This document shows positions 34,863 to 46,776 of a stretch of DNA of 64,000 nt, piece after piece; the stretch's first letter is position 1, and every line of letters begins with the position of its first letter. The stretch is from Zanthoxylum bungeanum (Eukaryota; Streptophyta; Magnoliopsida; Sapindales; Rutaceae): assembly GCA_019454045.1 (NCBI GenBank), contig SKCR01031852.1, positions 22,721-86,720 on the forward strand, written 5' to 3'. Both the position numbers and the translations under genes were made by a program. The notes under the pieces are model-generated. The model did not search any database. It saw only the letters and a program-made list of their open reading frames with translations, and was not told the DNA's origin.

Positions 34863-34888
34863 GTTGGAACCGAGAACTAGGGGACAGA
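34863..34888 (+). other. 26-bp internal-region scar between two LTRs
   Basis: These 26 bases are identical to the last 26 bases of the internal region at 34128-34153, including the polypurine tract. Their start 'gttggaaccg' resembles the primer-site start 'gttggcgccg'. This suggests a second internal region collapsed by deletion between these two similar 10-mers. Confidence 0.85.
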
Positions 34889-35598
34889 TGTTGGCGGTAT
34901 TTTCAGGCCCTATGATATTTAAGCAGTACGTCAGAGGTAAAAAGATAATTCCCTTCTTGGTCAAGATCATTTATGCCGACCCGACCACTAAAAGCCAACA
35001 GTAAGGGGCCGAGAACTTTATGATCGGTAACCGACCACTCCAGAACGGATGGTCGGGCGTTATCAGATCGATAGTAGCATTCTTAGTTCAAAAGACCATT
35101 GTGACCGACCTCTTGAAGACCAAGAATATGGCGAGATATGCTTCATATTGTTACGGATAAGAAGATAAGTTATCCTACTGTCATGGGGAAAAGTTGGTAA
35201 GTCAGTGTCCTAATAGGATAAAGGAAGTGAAGGTATTTTCGACTAAGAATTCTTATTGGAAAAGGAAAACAGTTCTTTGCTATTATAAATAGGAGGGGAA
35301 AGTGTGCTTGTAAGGTAGAGTTGAGAAGAGAACAAGAGAGAATTCGACTTGTAAGCACAAAACAGATCAGAGAAACATATTTTGGTAATAAAACATCGTC
35401 CGTTCTGTGCCCGTGGATGTAGGTTGGATCTGATCCACCGAACCACGTTAAAACTCTTTGTTAATTGGTGAATTTACTTATCTTTTGCCAAATTTGCTTT
35501 TGCTTTCCCATAACCAAACAAATTCACTGTTGAAGGAAGGTTATCCCGGGAGCAATATTTTCCTTATTGCCCCTGAGACGAAAATCATCCGTTAACCA
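34889..35598 (+). repeat. Third Gypsy-2 LTR in tandem
   Basis: About 710 bp, TGTTGGCGG start, end decayed ('ccgttaacca'). It has the same internal landmarks, including the TATA box near 35283. It marks the outer end of an LTR-body-LTR-(collapsed body)-LTR array. Confidence 0.87.
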
Positions 35599-36516
35599 CA
35601 TGTATTTTTATTATATCAAAGAATTATTTCATGGGCATTAATGTCCAGTTGGCAAGCACCGTGTTCACTTTTTGAGGACTCCCCTCATAAAGATTAAAGA
35701 AAAGCATTTATTTAGATTTTCATTTCAGACAAGTTTGGTCCAAAACATTTCATCACTTTTTTTTCTAACCGAAAAAAAAGAAAGAGAGAAGAAATTGTAA
35801 CGGATCCCTTTTGATTGGTCACTCCTGGTCCAACTGGAAAACAAAACAAAACAGAACGTAATAGTATTAAAATCGAAGCAACCATTCTCTTTATGGGATT
35901 GCTTGATTGATTTGCCATGGTGGACATAATTGACATTTCAGAAACTTATCAACAGAAAGAATTGTTTGGTGTAATGACAAAGTAATGAAATTGGCTCGAA
36001 AAGACTCCACTCCACTAGGGGAGAGGTGGTTAGAGATTATAATGAAATTGAAGAACAATTCAATGGTAACATTGTAATTATGAGGTGATAGCTGTGCCAG
36101 AAGATGTACCTAATCTTAATCATTGAAGCTCTGGATCTCATTTTTTTTATTAAAAAAAAATTAATGTACTTGTGTTTTAAATTAGAATTTTTTGGACATC
36201 AAGAGAGAACATTCCCAACAAATGAAGCAAAAATCTTCTCACTCACCTTGCTGAGCTACCCTACCACTTCAAATTCTTATCCATAACAATTTTTAAAGAG
36301 CTTTTTATATCATATCAAAGATGCTTCCCCAAGCTTACATTAAATTTTGTTGTTCCTTATCCAAAAAGTCTTATGGATTGGGATGGCTGTAATGACTTTG
36401 AGTTTACGACACGACACGAATGAGTAAAGATTACAGTGTAATATAGACTCACGCTTGAGATTGAATCGTTTCACTCTATACTCTGCTACTGTATTACATA
36501 ACTGATAATACATAAC
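35599..36516. other. A/T-rich spacer, no supported gene
   Basis: Short frames only, none with a recognised motif. It could be ordinary intergenic DNA or decayed repeats. Confidence 0.5.
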
Positions 36517-36533
36517 AAGTAATGAAATGACGT

Positions 36534-36770
36534 AACCTCAGGAGTTGTCTCAGTGGTAAAGGCTTTAGCCTTGAGTGGTTTGCTCCCTCTCGGATTCAAG
36601 GTTCGAATTCCACTGGATGTATTTCCTTGGGGCCATGCCCCCTAGTGTGAAAAGCCAGCGACTTACCATGATCTGTGTTGGGAAACTTCTGAGAGCATGG
36701 GGCACAGATCCCAAGGATTAGTCGAGGTGCGCGTAAGCTGGCCCGAATACCCCGGTTATCCAAAAAAAAA
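36534..36770 (+). mobile_element. tRNA-derived SINE
   Basis: A 237-bp body with an A-box-like TTGTCTCAGTGGT (about 36545-36557), a strong B box GGTTCGAATTCC (36600-36611) and a terminal A tract (36762-36770). It is flanked by perfect 17-bp direct repeats 'aagtaatgaaatgacgt' (36517-36533 and 36771-36787). Boxes A and B are the internal RNA polymerase III promoter. The long target repeat and A tail show insertion by LINE-type machinery. The family is not identified. Confidence 0.93.
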
Positions 36771-36854
36771 AAGTAATGAAATGACGTTGCTTTTCTGTTT
36801 TTCTTCTTCTATAAGAATTTGATTTTTATGATTTTAATGTTTCTTCTTCCTATA

Positions 36855-37175
36855 TGAATTACTAGTGTGTACCCGTGCCTACGACACAATGTTACAAAAT
36901 TTATAGAGAGATTAAGATTATGTTATTTAATTTGTTTATAATGAAATGATTTTATTCATTAATAAATGATTTTATTCATTAATTTATTTGGTAGTTTTCA
37001 TTTTCCATTTTTATAGAGATTCTATAATGGAATGATTCTTTATCAGCCATTAGATTATAATGAAATAATCTGAGCCGCCAATTAAGCCACGCCTTTGGAT
37101 ACATTATCTCTCTTAATCATAACCATTGATTGCTTTCTCTTTCCTCTCACACCATTGTGCTTTATAATATAGATA
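36855..37175. other. Possible MITE-like or other small element (uncertain)
   Basis: The left text 'tactagtgtgtacccgtgcc' and the right text 'gctttataatatagata' resemble phrases common at edges of small plant repeats, and 'attaataaatgattttattc' is duplicated near 36947-36985. I could not establish terminal inverted repeats or target duplications. Confidence 0.25.
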
Positions 37176-37808
37176 TTTGGATGCCATTAGGGCTTTGTTT
37201 TTCCAAACCTACTCGATGAATGTGGTCTAGTCTTGGTATTGACCCGATTCTATTTATATATGTTAGGGGTAAATTAGAGTCAATTTTTGAGTTTTAAATG
37301 TAAAAAAATTTTAAATGCCAATTTAATTTTGATAATAATATTTTTCAAACTCTTGTTTATATCTTTAAAACAAACAAAATTTTTTAATCATAAAATTCAT
37401 CAATTGCTCAATATTTTTCTTTAACAATATTCAACGCTAGAGAACTAAATTATTTTTTTAAATTATAACAATTTGTGATTGGGTTGAAAAACAGCGCCCA
37501 AAGCCAACGTACAAGGCCCTGAGATTGGGCTTTAACTAAAACGTCGGGCCGGGCCCATATGATTTTAATTTATAAATAATAATTGTTAAAAAAAAAACAG
37601 ATACACTTAATTACTTATTACACCCGTTCTTTAAACTTAATTATTTGGCTTTTAATAATAATAATAATAATAATAATAATTATAATTATATATCTTAAAG
37701 AAAATCTGGGGGGCCCTGCATATGGGCCAGACATGGGCTTGGCAAAACGTGGTCAGGCTGGCGCGTTTGCCATACCTATAGTCATAGCATAAAAGTTGGT
37801 GTAACTAC
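37176..37808. other. A/T-rich spacer with an AAT microsatellite
   Basis: (TAA)n at about 37651-37680 and many A/T runs. No gene found. Confidence 0.7.
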
Positions 37809-38306
37809 TGTTTCATGAGTTCCGAGTATGATGGCAGAACTTACTATTAGAGTACGAGAACAGAATCCATCATTAGAATCTGAAGTCTAAACCTTGTCAA
37901 AGTTCGAATTCGGAGCTATCCGATATGAGTTTCATCTCAGGTTTGGTTCCCATAAATGCAAGCAAAGATCATGCGAATATTGAGCCTGAGATATAAGCTC
38001 CTTAATGACACGAATCTGCTAAACATGAAATGAGACATCCAATTAATTACTTTTCATTTCTTTAAGCTGGAAAATTATCTAGAATAGAGAAGTTCCGAGA
38101 TTCCAGGGAGTGGGTCAGTTAATGAAAAATATGAATGAAATGTAACCGCTGTCAGTTTATTATCCTTGTAACGAGTTATTATAAATAGTGCAAAAAATCC
38201 TAAAGTAAGGGATCGATCTTTTGTTTATTAAATAATAATAGAGAACTCTTTATATATCTCTGTATTTTGTTGAATTTTATTATTTGTGAGATTAATTGCA
38301 TAAACA
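37809..38306 (+). repeat. Probable Gypsy-3 5' LTR
   Basis: The right border is set by the primer site. The left border is chosen because TGTTT pairs with the terminal AAACA, giving 498 bp. A TATA box 'attataaatagtg' is at about 38178-38190. No second copy exists in the window to confirm the left end. Confidence 0.55.
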
Positions 38307-38307
38307 A

Positions 38308-38327
38308 TTGACGCCATCTGTGGGGGA
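38308..38327 (+). promoter_or_regulatory. Gypsy-3 primer-binding site
   Basis: TTGACGCCATCTGTGGGGGA, close to the Gypsy-2 primer site with a few changes, one base after the LTR end. Confidence 0.75.
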
Positions 38328-38394
38328 TTGAAGATGAAAAGATGTGTTCACGATTTTTTTTATAATTATTGAATCTAAAAAACGAGTAAGGATG

Positions 38395-40057
38395 GCCACA
38401 AGAAACAAAGAGTTCAGAATCTCTGTATCCACCGTTCACTAGGAGAAAGAAGTATCCAACCATCTGATAGCCTTGGTGGGCATCTCGACAATTAATGATG
38501 AAGAAAATGGAAGACCAAATACAGGCCATGAAAAAGTAATTTCAGGAACAGATGCAGCCCATACAGTAAGAAAACCAGGCGCTCAAAGCTCAGATCCAGA
38601 GGGTTGGCCCCAGTAAAGACAAAAGGAAAAGGGAAGGAAGTCGAGAACACCTATGAGGAGGGGCGATCAGATAAGAACCACGCTGAAAACCCCAAGAAAA
38701 GAGCTCCATTTAGACTGATGATGCAGGTTTCGATGCAGAGGACTACATGGGTCAAGGCAGGACGTGGAGAGAGGTGGAGCATAGAGAGATAGGCAAAAAA
38801 TTGGAGGTGAGTCGCAATAGGAAGGACATTCGCTAGAACTAGGAGTTTATCGATAAAAAGCTGATGGTGGGCATAGCAAAAATAATTGGGGCATTCGGGT
38901 GTAGATCCCTACAGACTTGGCTGACCTGGCGATCATGGGGATGTCCACTTCCCCATTCCAGGATTAGATCAAAGAGGAGTTGAAGTCTCGAGACTTCACC
39001 CCACCTAGCTTCGACAAATATACAGGGAAGTCAGACCTAGTCACTTACCTGGTGCAGCAGTCTCTTACCTGGTGCAGTTTTGACAGAGGCTCTCACTGGA
39101 GACCACCAACGAGGCTCTAATGTGCAAGATGTTCGTTACCACTCTTACTGCAATGCCCTCTCTTGGTTTCTGCAATTTCCAGAGAGATCCATAGGGAGTT
39201 TTGAAGACCTAGGGCGAAGGTTCATTGAGCAGTACCACATAAACCACCCCATTGAAGTTTCTATGACGAACCTGCAGCTGGAGCAGAGAAATGATGAGCC
39301 CCTTATGCAGTATTTACAAAGGTTCATTGACAAGATGAACACCATCAATAACCTAGATTCCAATTTAGCAGCGACATTCTTCGTCGGAGGATTAGTCAGC
39401 GGGTCCTATATTCATGAGGAGTTCCTGAAGGCACCTCTATATGACATATCGAAAGTACAAGCCAGAATTGAAGGCCTGCTAAAGGTAATAGAGCATAGAA
39501 ATAAGATAACTAAAGCTGCTGCAATAACAATGGTAGATCAGGTGATAGCAGCAGCAGAACCAGAAACGAGTAAAACCAAGACTCAAGGGAAACAAAGCCA
39601 GAGGGAAATAGAAATGGAGTCAAGACTTCAGGAGATACTGAACAGATGGGAAGATACGAGTCTGAGCCTAAATGCCGAGGTGGGAATGTTACGGGATGTT
39701 GTATGAATTCACCATACCACATAAGCATATCTTCCACAAAGTGAAAAACCATGGTCTACTATGAGAACCACAGCCAGTAAGAGTGCCAGAGAAGTACCGA
39801 GACAAAGAGCTCTACTGCGAGTTTCATAGAGAGGTAGGACACATCACTATTATATGTAAGAACCTATACCGACAGTTGAAAGATTATGAAGAAATGCAAG
39901 TTGTTAGAGTATTTAAAAGGGAAGAGACAGCCGGAAGGGCAGAGCTCTACCCTAGGAAGTCAACTACCAAGAGCATCACAGCTAGAGAAGAGCTCGACAA
40001 GGACCTAAAGCAACACCGAGTTGTACCTCACGAGGTGTAGGGGGTTGGCTCATGTTT
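38395..40057 (+). pseudogene. gag: Gypsy-3 gag (fragmented)
   Basis: The N-terminal part (38395-39075) is broken by stops, ending in RDFTPPSFDKYTGKSDLVTY. A 'cttacctggtgcag' duplication (39046-39078) precedes the best frame, 39080-39706 (208 codons), which has ALSWFLQFPERSIGSFEDLG and QYHINHPIEVSMTNLQLEQ of the gag core. The frame 39783-40040 has the knuckle C-E-F-H-R-E-V-G-H-I-T-I-I-C (C-x2-H-x4-H-x4-C). All three are one gene in shifted frames. Confidence 0.83.
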
Positions 40058-40161
40058 CCTGTGTAAGGGTGGACGTGTTCAAAGAATGACATGGGAAACA
40101 ACGCAGATTAGAATGCTGGCTCGTAAAAAAGAAGGATCAGATTAGAGCAATCAGATTTAAA

Positions 40162-40400
40162 GTGAACCGCACCAGGTCAGGAGCAGGACTTAACACCTAC
40201 TCAGCACATATATCATTCACAGACAGAGACATGAACATCTTGAGGCCGGCACACTCGGATCCTCTGTTTATTAGATTACCCATAGCAGACAAAATGATAT
40301 CCAGCGTGATGGATGAGGATAGATCAGAGCCTCGTATCACCATCTGGAAATCAGTGTTAGCATTCAACAATGACATGATGAAGCCCCTAAGGACAATAAC
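40162..40400 (+). pseudogene. Gypsy-3 protease start, cut by Copia-2
   Basis: Codons ISFTDRDMNILRPAHSDPLF, LPIADKMISSVM and VLAFNNDMMKPLRTIT are the run-in to a Tat-type protease. The active-site triad is not visible (internal deletion). The frame ends at 40400; it continues at 55063. Confidence 0.75.
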
Positions 40401-42070
40401 TGTTGGACAATTATGACTCATAGCGTCACTATTTGTACAAATCACGGTGTTGTTGTACGAATTAACTATGTGACAAAAGAGATTGCACTCTTATCATTTG
40501 TGATTAGATCACCAAGATATATAAATGATAGGAGGTCCTAATGATTTGTTCCTGGATTGAGAATGATATGAGACAGTATCAGTCCACGAAGGATAAATCA
40601 TTAAATATCCCTAGTCAGAGTATTATCGAGATTGGACATCGATAAATTATCGAAGTGTCACTCCAGTCATATGGAGATGATGGTCACGTAGGATATGGTA
40701 CTGGTTCTCTTATGTACTGTAGTCATCGGGATAAAATGACAAGGTCATGTTTATCCGATTATAGAGACTAGTTACCAGACATCCGACATGTGCTTCGTAC
40801 GGGGCAGACACAATTCCAGCCCCAGGCCTAGCACGTGATCATCCGATATTGGATCGACATACGCAATACTACGTATACTACGCCTGATATAGATCCTTAT
40901 ATTCATGTACGGATATTTCATGAGAATTGGGTAGGCATGGCGCTTTGCTAGAAGACAACATTGTCTTGTAAATCGGTATAAACGTAGTACTAGGTACTTA
41001 CGTGTTCGGATAGTCCGACGACCGAATTTACTGCCAACATATCCGGGGATCTCATGGGTCGCTTCTCGAAGATTCACCGATGATGTATGACTCGCACTTA
41101 TTAATTACGGAGATATTTTATCTGGGATAAAATATCATTTAAAGAGAGATAACGATTAATTTGGAATTAATCGATAAATTAATATATTCAAAATATTAAA
41201 CGAAATTGGATTTCAACGCGAAATTAAAATTAGATTTTAATTCGGGCAAACTAGTTGATTTAGAATTAATTCGTTAGCGATGTGAATAGTAATTATGCTA
41301 GGCATGATTATTTAATTAAATTAGATTTAATTACGATGCAACAGAAAATTCGTTAATTTGGAATTAACGAACCCGACCCTGGGATTGTTTGCGAGCGCAT
41401 TCGCATTTCGAATTCGAGTGCGGCACGCAAGTCAAATCAAGCGTCAAATTGCTAGTCGCATCTAGCGTCACATCATTCGTCAATCAAGTGATAGATGTCT
41501 TTCACTTTGAGTGATTGACGCCAGTCACTATTCATTGATTGATGGAAGTTGATGTGAGTAGTTGGCAAGCATTTATGGCTTGATTTTTTGAAAATCAAAA
41601 GTTGTATATGTTTAATTGTTTTTAGAAAACAATTATCAATTACACATTTTCATCTCTCTCTCCTTGGCTCACGAATTGGAGCCAAATTTCTTCATCTCTC
41701 TCTCTCGGCATTTAGGTTTTCACTGGTTTTCTGGGCAAAACCGTGAGCAAGGGAAGCAAAAGTGTGGTGATTTTGTGGTAAAATCATCAAGAGCTAGCAC
41801 TCCGAGAGACATGCGAAGGTGATCGGGAAGTCCACCCATGAGCTTGGAATCATTTGACGAAGCTTGGAGCTTGACGAAGATGATCCAAAACCGAAAATGG
41901 AGGACACCATTGCAGTGAATTGCCGTGACCATGACAGTGAGCATAAAAGAATTTTTGTTCGTTTCCGCGTCACTCAACCGATCGATGTGAGTATTCCGAA
42001 ACTCCGTGATGTATTCCCATGTTTATTTTATGCTTGTTAATCGATCCTCGGGGCCGTAGAAACTCCAACA
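40401..42070 (+). repeat. Copia-2 5' LTR with an internal deletion
   Basis: 1670 bp, TGTTGG…CCAACA. About 350 bp present in the other LTRs (equivalent to about 1340-1700) are missing at 40645, between 'gacatcgata' and 'tcactccagtc'. The 3' third is more diverged than the Copia-1 LTRs. Confidence 0.92.
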
Positions 42071-42071
42071 A

Positions 42072-42083
42072 TGGTATCAGAGC
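42072..42083 (+). promoter_or_regulatory. Copia-2 primer-binding site (initiator Met tRNA)
   Basis: TGGTATCAGAGC, one base after the LTR. Confidence 0.92.
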
Positions 42084-44560
42084 GATTGAAAAGCATGAAA
42101 TTTGGTTAGGGCTTAAATTTGGGTAAAATATTTTTGAGCATGATTTGATTAAATTGGATGTTTGAATATGCTTAAATGTGTTTTAATTGAAGTTTGATTT
42201 GATCAATTTCAAGAAATTGTGTTTGGAACAAATTTCCCCAATATTCATGGCTTGGCCGAGAGTTCAAGAGCCCTAATTCTTGGTAATTTTTGTTTCCTTG
42301 ATCATTGGATGACTTGAAACGATTGAGGATGTTGATTTAATGTCGATTGTGGAATTAATCGGATTGAAACCGAATCTGACACAAAATCCCCTACAATTGC
42401 CGAGAGCCTTAGCATGTATATGGGTTTGATTTTTGATGAAATGTGTTGGACATGTTTTGTTGTAAAAGAGCATGATTAATTAGACAAATTTGTGTTTTGG
42501 AAATATTGATTTGGGTAATTAATCGTGTTATACACTTTTTGTAATTAATTAAATTGGGATAATTTTGGAAATTGGGCTTAAATGTTGTAAATGGGCTAAT
42601 TGGGCTTGGTTGTGCCAAGAAGGGTTTAGGCTAAATTGGTTGGATCCAATTAGGCCCAAAACCGCTTCCATAAAGCCCAAATGCGACTAATGGACCTTTA
42701 AAGTTTAATTGGGCCTAAATTGATTTCTAGGCTTATGGGGTTACTCCTTGATTGGACTTTGGTTATTGGGTTTGACCCGAGTTGACCAAAAGTCCACGCC
42801 TTAAAGAAATTAATTAAAAGCCCATTGGACTTAAATTAAATTAACGTTGGACGTTAATCGGGCTTTGAGACCCGAAGCGATTAAATTTGGAATTTAAGTC
42901 TTAAAGGTTTATTAATAAAGTGTAGTATTTAATTTGGAATTAAAATAGCGAATTAGTATTAAATACAAATTGAATTGGATTTAATTTTGTAGTTTAATTT
43001 AATTCAAGAATTCGTACTTTAAGTACTTATTCGCAAGACGAGTTTGACCCGAGCAAAATCAAATCTTTGTTTGAACATTGGATGGTCATTAATTATCAGA
43101 TTAATTAATTTGATTAGATTGATTGATAACATGCTTGTGTGAATACATGGTTGCTATGCATGAATAATGTATATCAGATGGATATTAGATGGGTGGGGCA
43201 ATTTTAGAAATTTTTGTAATAAATTTGGAATTTATTAATGTAAATGAGGTTTCTTTAGAAGTGTAGTGTATCGGGTAGAAGTAATACATCTGCTAGTGGG
43301 AGAGAGAAAGGGAGAGATTTGATCTAGGATAAATGTGTAAAGTATCCATCTGCATATCATTATTACTTTATTTATACGCGCTTTATTATGTGTTTAGAAT
43401 GCATGTTTAAGGGTGTATGATGATGAGACCTTAACAAAGATAATAAATTGGTTGCCAATTTGCACTCGAAAAACCCTCACAAATATTAAGCGTTTTTCCT
43501 TCCATTGAGTGATTCTTACTCAAGATCTAAGACTGGCATTGGTTTGTTGGCCAAAGTCAAGGCCTTTGTCCGTCGAGGATGTGTTTGAATCATGAGAGCT
43601 TTGTTCCATATCGGTGTCTTGTCTAAGTTGTGGTTTGTTGGCCAAAGTCAAGACCACTTCTTGTCCATCAACATTGATTACGAAGCTTTCCATGGTCAAT
43701 GGGTCACGCTTGACTGTGATCACTAAGTTTGTTGTGCCAAAGCCAAGGCTTAGTTGATTCAGAGGAAAAAGGTTAGGTAATATATTGGATTTATTGGCAT
43801 ATATAAGATATATGTTTCGGACTTGGATGTCCCCCTATTGGATCTAGGAATTGGATTGGATCCAATTGATCTTAGAGATCTACCTAGTTAATTATCATAC
43901 AATTTGTTGGCCAAAGTCAAGATTGTGTGATATTCAACGGGATCATAGCCCGCTAGGAAACACGGTTTCCCGAGTACTCTACAGAGGGTTAGAGGCTCGC
44001 CGAAAAATAGTGGGAGGCAAGAATTGAATTTGCAATATTCGTTTAATTACTTGCCATACGCGCTCAAATCAAATATCATTCGTCAAATAAATTAAATGTT
44101 AGTTGGACTAATATTTAAACGTTGTTTTAACAAACAGTTGGACTGTATTCAAACAAATTAAATTATAGTTGATTAAATAGTTGGACTATAATAATCATTA
44201 TAATAAATAGTACCGAAAATCGTTGATTAAATAGTTGGACTATTAGAATCAAGATAAAATTGAAAGATTAACGTTTAATACATAATCCTGGGGAAAATGT
44301 AATTAAATGGTTTAATTTTCAAATTGGGAATAAAAATTTCAGGATGGTCCTGGAAATTAATAAGTTACTTTATTTGATAAAATAACATATTATGCCTAAG
44401 CCCGGAGTTAAGCAAATAGTAGAGCATGGTGTTTGCAAGATTCATGTGATGATAACTTTAGTGCTTAATCCATTAAGCTTGTCACAGTAGACTCCTTAAT
44501 TTCTTAATCAGAACTAAGGATTAGATCCTTAAAGTATGATAATGAAATTGAAGGATCTTT
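42084..44560 (+). other. Copia-2 long leader
   Basis: Same block order as in Copia-1. The GTTGGCCAAAGTCAAG-type motif recurs at about 43546, 43638 and 43913, with the GTGCCAAAGCCAAGG variant near 43733, and the GTTGGACTAT-type A/T-rich repeats are at 44110-44260. No gene is supported. Confidence 0.7.
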
Positions 44561-46776
44561 ATAGTTCTATTTTAGATCTTAGAAGTACTAAATTGCAATA
44601 ATAACTCTTGGAGAGTTAATGACTATTCTCAAGGAGACAAAGTCAAAGTTTGCAATTAGACAAGTAGCGCTAGTGGCACCTTACTTCGATATTCTAGAAA
44701 CCTGAGGCTAGGCCAAAGGCTTCTAGAATGTGGAAAAGGGCAAAGACAAAATCATTATAATCTTCTGGGAAGATAAAATGACATATCCCAAAATGTCTAC
44801 CTAAATTGTGGCAAATGGAATCGCGGAAGCATGACTGCCATTTGGACAAGGTAGACATGAAGGAATTGAAGATGAGCAAGGCTCAGACTTCAAATATGTT
44901 TTTCATAATATGTTCACTACTAGTATTGAAATTGGATTTTAGATACTTAGTGTGGTACATAAATATGTACTGATGTTCAGAATCTGCTATGAGCATGATA
45001 CTGACTTCAGTTGAGATTAATCTGCGAATCGGAAACGGGACGAAAGTCTCTGTTTCAACCGTAGATACCTAAGTTTAGGAACTACCCTTCGGGTGTGTAC
45101 CTAAATTTAGAAACTGTTATAATGTAACTAGTTTGACTAGAAACATTATCTCTATATCAGTGTTTAATCCGTTGCGGATTTACCTTTATATTCTAGAACA
45201 CTAAAGTGTTTTATTATATAAAGATGATATTGAGATAAACACATTTGATGTGAAATAACAGCATTTATATTTTGAATATAAATAAATCTCAAAAGTATAA
45301 CATGACAAACAAATAGCTCAAACTGATTTGATCAGAAGAGACTAATTGTGGCATTGTTGTCTGGGACACAATTAAACAAGAATCGTATATCCACACTTTT
45401 GAAGAGTGGGTACTAGGACATATTTGATCCTATTCAAATAAAGTCTACGAATCTAGTTTATTGGGCAAAGTGCATAAAATACTATTTACTTGGTAAAAGT
45501 GAAAATGCCACCGATCTGTTAGCCCTAGTTCATAATGAAGCTAGTGGGCCCATGTCTAGCTAGGCTAGATGTGGATATGAATATTTCGTGGCCTTTACGG
45601 ATGTGGCATCACATTATGGTTATGTGTTTCTTTTGAAGAACACAAATCGGAAACTTTTACAATTTCGACACGAAATAGACAAACAGATCGGCTAAAGTAT
45701 TAAACCGTCACGGTAAGACCATAATGAAAATACTTAAGCAATAAGTTTCTAATATACTTGAAAGAGTATAGTATTCTTTCAAAGAGGACTCCTCCTGGAA
45801 CACGTCATTCTGACGGTGTGTCCGAACCGAGAAACCGAATTTTGTTAGACATGATAAGGTTAATCATGAGTCGCTCTGAGCTACCATTTCCTTCAACGGA
45901 TAAGCATTTACAGTGCAGAACTTATTTTGAATAAGGTTCCACAAAAATATGTTTGACAAATTTCATATTAGATATGAACAGGAAAGAAACCAGGTTTCTC
46001 ATTCCTGAATATTTGGGATGCTAGGCATATGTTTGGATGATACCAAACTAAAACCCAAATTGGATAAGTGCCAATTGTAGGTTATCCTAGGGATACCAAA
46101 GTATAGTACTTATACAACTCACTAGAGAACAATGTAATTGTTGCTCGCCATGCGGTTTTCCTAAGAAGAATACCTATATGCAGTGGTAAGTGGGAGGATA
46201 GTAAAACTCGATGAAAATCAGAGTAATACTATTCCAGGCACAGATCCTTAATGGAACACATAAATAGTTCATCAAGGATGAAACTATACCAATAATCTTT
46301 GAATACACAAGAACCGCGTATGTCGGAGAGAGTCTGAAAACAACCTAGGGTATGGGTTTCTGATCTAACCTCGTAAAGATGTCAATCTTTTGAGGTATAC
46401 CAACTGATTACGTATGAGGAAGTGATACAAGGTATCGACTCCCTATTATGACAAAGTGTCATGAGTCCGAAATGGATTCCATGTATACCAACTATGTTTA
46501 GACACTAGTTAATGTACCGCAAGGTATTGTGCCTATTGGTACTATAAGTCTTCAAGGAATACATACATGAAAGGCAACATACCAACGTATTAAGCCAGGC
46601 TTTTAGCGGAAAGGTATCGTTATCCACATTGTGTTGATTACGACGAAACCTTTTACCTGTTGCCACGGTAAATCCATTTGGATAATGCTTGCTAATGCTG
46701 TATGTTTCATTTATGAAATATGTCAGCTGAACGGGAAAATCGCTTTCCTTAAAAGGAAACCTTTTGGAGGATGTTT
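44560..46776 (+). pseudogene. Copia-2 gag-pol remnant
   Basis: Gag knuckle text at about 44797-44840 has lost part of its spacing. Integrase text is at 45500-45860 ('GPM', 'YEYFVAFTDVASHYGYVFL'). RT begins near 46440 and ends at 46776, including NPFG and IMLANAVCFIYEICQLNGKI. Stops and indels are more frequent than in Copia-1. Confidence 0.8.

Larger units (their letters stand above)
40401..46776 (+). mobile_element. Copia-2: 5' part of a Copia element, truncated in RT
   Basis: Has the 5' LTR, primer site, long leader, degenerate gag, integrase and the first part of RT, all homologous to Copia-1. It stops at 46776 after 'ggaggatgttt', where Copia-1 continues 'atcaac' (19966 on) but here Tat-2 LTR sequence begins. 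The rest of RT, RNase H and the 3' LTR are absent. The join shares 'ttt' with Tat-2, so a microhomology deletion is likely. Confidence 0.88.

Noticed and set aside
35712..35936. A 74-codon minus-strand frame in the spacer as a host gene
   Set aside because: No recognised motif and no neighbouring exons; it is within what is expected by chance in this length of sequence.
36541..36615. A tRNA gene suggested by A and B boxes
   Set aside because: No anticodon arm or acceptor pairing. The unit continues into a 237-bp body with an A tail and long target repeats, which is a SINE.
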